In this document: positions 42,481-43,648 of the stretch, one piece after another
Numbering within the stretch: the first letter of the stretch is position 1
How the letters are laid out: each line of letters opens with the position of its first letter
Assembly (NCBI GenBank): GCA_002350725.1
Contig: DEFJ01000006.1
Span: 1 to 43,648, forward strand
DNA length: 43,648 nucleotides
Reading direction: 5' to 3'
Source of the DNA: Cyanobacteria bacterium UBA2855
GTDB taxonomy: Bacteria; Cyanobacteriota; Vampirovibrionia; Gastranaerophilales; Gastranaerophilaceae
Translations under genes and position numbers: made by a program
The notes under the pieces: model-generated
Seen by the model: only the letters and a program-made list of their open reading frames with translations
Database searches by the model: none
What the model was told of the DNA's origin: nothing

Positions 42481-43314
42481 ATGGATCAGTTATTTGATTT
42501 TACTTCATACAATAATATAAAAAGACTCTCGACAGAAGAATTAGAGTCTTTATGGATGTCTTATCTGAATGATAGAACAAATAAGAAATTAAGGGATACC
42601 CTTATCGTTCAATACATTTATCTCGTAAGATTTGTTGTAGGAAGAGTCAGAGTGACTTTACCTGCAACAATTTCAGTTGAAGATATTGCCGGTTATGGTA
42701 TTGAGGGTTTAATTAGTGCTATTGAACGTTATACTGTTAAAAAAAATACTCGTTTTGAAACTTATGCCTTAATAAGAATTCGTGGCGCAATTATTGATAA
42801 AATTAGAGAAGAAGATTTCTTGCCTCGTAGTGTGCGACAAAAAATTAAAGAAATAAAGAGGGCTGAAGAAACTTTAAAACAAGAATTAGGCAGAACTCCT
42901 ACTACAACAGAAATTGCCAACTTCTTGGATATGGATGTAGATAAAGTAAATCAAATAATGTCCGAGGATACTACGGTTACTTCTATTTATGAGAAAAAGG
43001 GCTCAAGTGAGGACAGCGTTGAAATTATTGATACAATTCAAGATACAAAGAAACTTAATCCTCAGGAACAAGCCGAAGAAGATAGTACAAAAAAAGAATT
43101 GGAACGTGCGTTGAAAAAATTACCTGAACGTGAACGTATTATAATGGTTCTGTATTATCAGGAAAATATGACATTAAAAGATATCGGGGCAACAATTGAC
43201 GTTTCAGAATCAAGAGTTTGTCAGCTCCATGCTCAAGCTATTGTAAAATTAAAAAATATTCTTGCGGAAAATCGTTCCTCAAGATTGCAATCACGAATAA
43301 TAGCCGAAGTATAG
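42481..43314 (+). CDS. FliA/WhiG-family alternative sigma factor
   Basis: 277 residues with regions 2, 3 and 4 but no region 1.1, as in group 3 sigma factors. Region 2 spans about 40-125 (YIYLVRFVVGRVRVTLP, DIAGYGIEGLISAIERY, FETYALIRIRGAIID), region 3 includes LPRSVRQKIKEIKRAEETLK and GRTPTTTEIANFLDM, and region 4 ends with LPERERIIMVLYYQENMTLK and SESRVCQLHAQAIVKLK. The family directs flagellar, sporulation or stress genes; no flagellar gene or anti-sigma factor is in the window, so the regulon is unknown. Type IV pilus or stationary-phase control is a guess. It ends in a clear terminator. Confidence 0.92.
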   Translation: MDQLFDFTSYNNIKRLSTEELESLWMSYLNDRTNKKLRDTLIVQYIYLVRFVVGRVRVTLPATISVEDIAGYGIEGLISAIERYTVKKNTRFETYALIRIRGAIIDKIREEDFLPRSVRQKIKEIKRAEETLKQELGRTPTTTEIANFLDMDVDKVNQIMSEDTTVTSIYEKKGSSEDSVEIIDTIQDTKKLNPQEQAEEDSTKKELERALKKLPERERIIMVLYYQENMTLKDIGATIDVSESRVCQLHAQAIVKLKNILAENRSSRLQSRIIAEV

Positions 43315-43345
43315 AAAACTTTAATCCTCATTATATATAAATATG

Positions 43346-43369
43346 TGCGGAATAGCTATTCCGCATTTT
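43346..43369 (+). terminator. terminator of the sigma factor gene
   Basis: Stem TGCGGAAT/ATTCCGCA (43346-43353 with 43358-43365), loop AGCT, followed by TTTT. Confidence 0.88.
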
Positions 43370-43410
43370 CGTTAGCCAAATGTTTTTATAGCATATAAAT
43401 ATCAGCTCAC

Positions 43411-43648
43411 AAAAAGCGGAACCGCTCACAATTAATTGTCATGTGAAAATATTCGTCGCATTCAGCGAGCGAAGCATCTTATATCGTGCCTTTGGCACTG
43501 CTTATTCCTCTGCTCGGCTTCCCGCCTCGCAGAAAACGGAACCGCTCACAAGTAATTGTCATGTGAAAATATTCGTCGCATTCAGTGAGCGAAGCATCTT
43601 GTATTGTGCCTTTGGCACTCGCATTGCTCATTCCTCTGCTCGGCTTCC
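43411..43648. repeat. tandem intergenic repeat (about 120 bp), runs off the right edge
   Basis: Copy 1 is 43411-43530 and copy 2 starts at 43531 and reaches the window end. The copies are about 90% identical; copy 2 has an extra 6 bases (CGCATT) at about 43620. Shared internal elements are GGAACCGCTCACAA, the partly palindromic TAATTGTCATGTG region, CGAAGCATCTT, and a small hairpin GTGCC-TTT-GGCAC. No ORF is present. The number of copies beyond the edge is unknown. Confidence 0.85.

Noticed and set aside
43411..43648. Possible transposon end or CRISPR at the right edge
   Set aside because: Long near-identical direct units with no terminal inverted repeats, no ORF and no spacer variation.

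Overview
The window is an AT-rich bacterial chromosome segment with tightly packed genes on both strands. It carries housekeeping genes (tsaE, tsaB, pth, gpmI, recO, mutS, pyrG, gatC, mnmE, trxB), type IV pilus genes (pilT and a prepilin peptidase), a FliA/WhiG-type sigma factor and several lineage-specific orphan families. Low GC, this gene content and unusual orphans with a shared N-terminal leader suggest a non-photosynthetic gut cyanobacterial relative (Vampirovibrionia/Melainabacteria, probably Gastranaerophilales). That placement is inferred from pattern recognition; no 16S gene is present to prove it.

Layout. 1-5.3 kb: the 5' half of a tRNA running off the left edge, a small glycine-rich membrane protein, a divergently transcribed methionine gamma-lyase-like PLP enzyme, a GT35 glucan phosphorylase homologue that has lost its PLP lysine, and a trxB/secreted-protein pair. 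5.4-9.6 kb: tsaE-tsaB, an M49-like zinc hydrolase, an XRE regulator with a palindromic promoter, and pth. 9.7-18.6 kb: a TPR protein, a 934-residue orphan, gpmI and an SNF2 helicase. 18.6-18.9 kb: a gap with a candidate minus-strand small RNA. 18.9-27.1 kb: pilT-recO, a membrane-anchored orphan, mutS, patatin, a GT-C-like membrane protein and a HEAT-like protein. 27.3-30.1 kb: two tandem HNH-like paralogues with split zinc motifs. 30.1-35.7 kb: two small orphans, pyrG, gatC, prepilin peptidase, a 79-residue peptide gene and mnmE. 35.8-39.0 kb: an ArsB/NhaD-type transporter and a two-gene membrane operon. 39.0-39.9 kb: a gene-poor stretch with two 184-bp tandem units, each headed by a copy of the 3' end of the adjacent tRNA-Leu(GAG). 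39.9-43.3 kb: a second TPR protein, a degenerate formyltransferase-fold protein with a cysteine tail, and the sigma factor. 43.4 kb to the end: a second, different tandem repeat (about 120 bp) running off the right edge.

How genes work together. TsaE and TsaB belong to the t6A tRNA-modification machinery, and MnmE modifies wobble uridines. PilT and the prepilin peptidase imply type IV pili encoded elsewhere. The phosphorylase homologue and GpmI belong to glycogen/glycolytic metabolism. Promoters are often sigma-70-like with an extended -10 (TGnTATAAT). Several genes (mnmE, the GT-C protein, mutS, the secreted protein) have their -10 box so close to the start codon that leaderless or nearly leaderless mRNAs are likely.

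The strongest candidates for undescribed biology are the shared ~45-residue N-terminal leader on four otherwise unrelated proteins, the split-HNH tandem paralogues, and the tRNA-anchored tandem units. No CRISPR array, insertion sequence, integrase or phage gene was seen.
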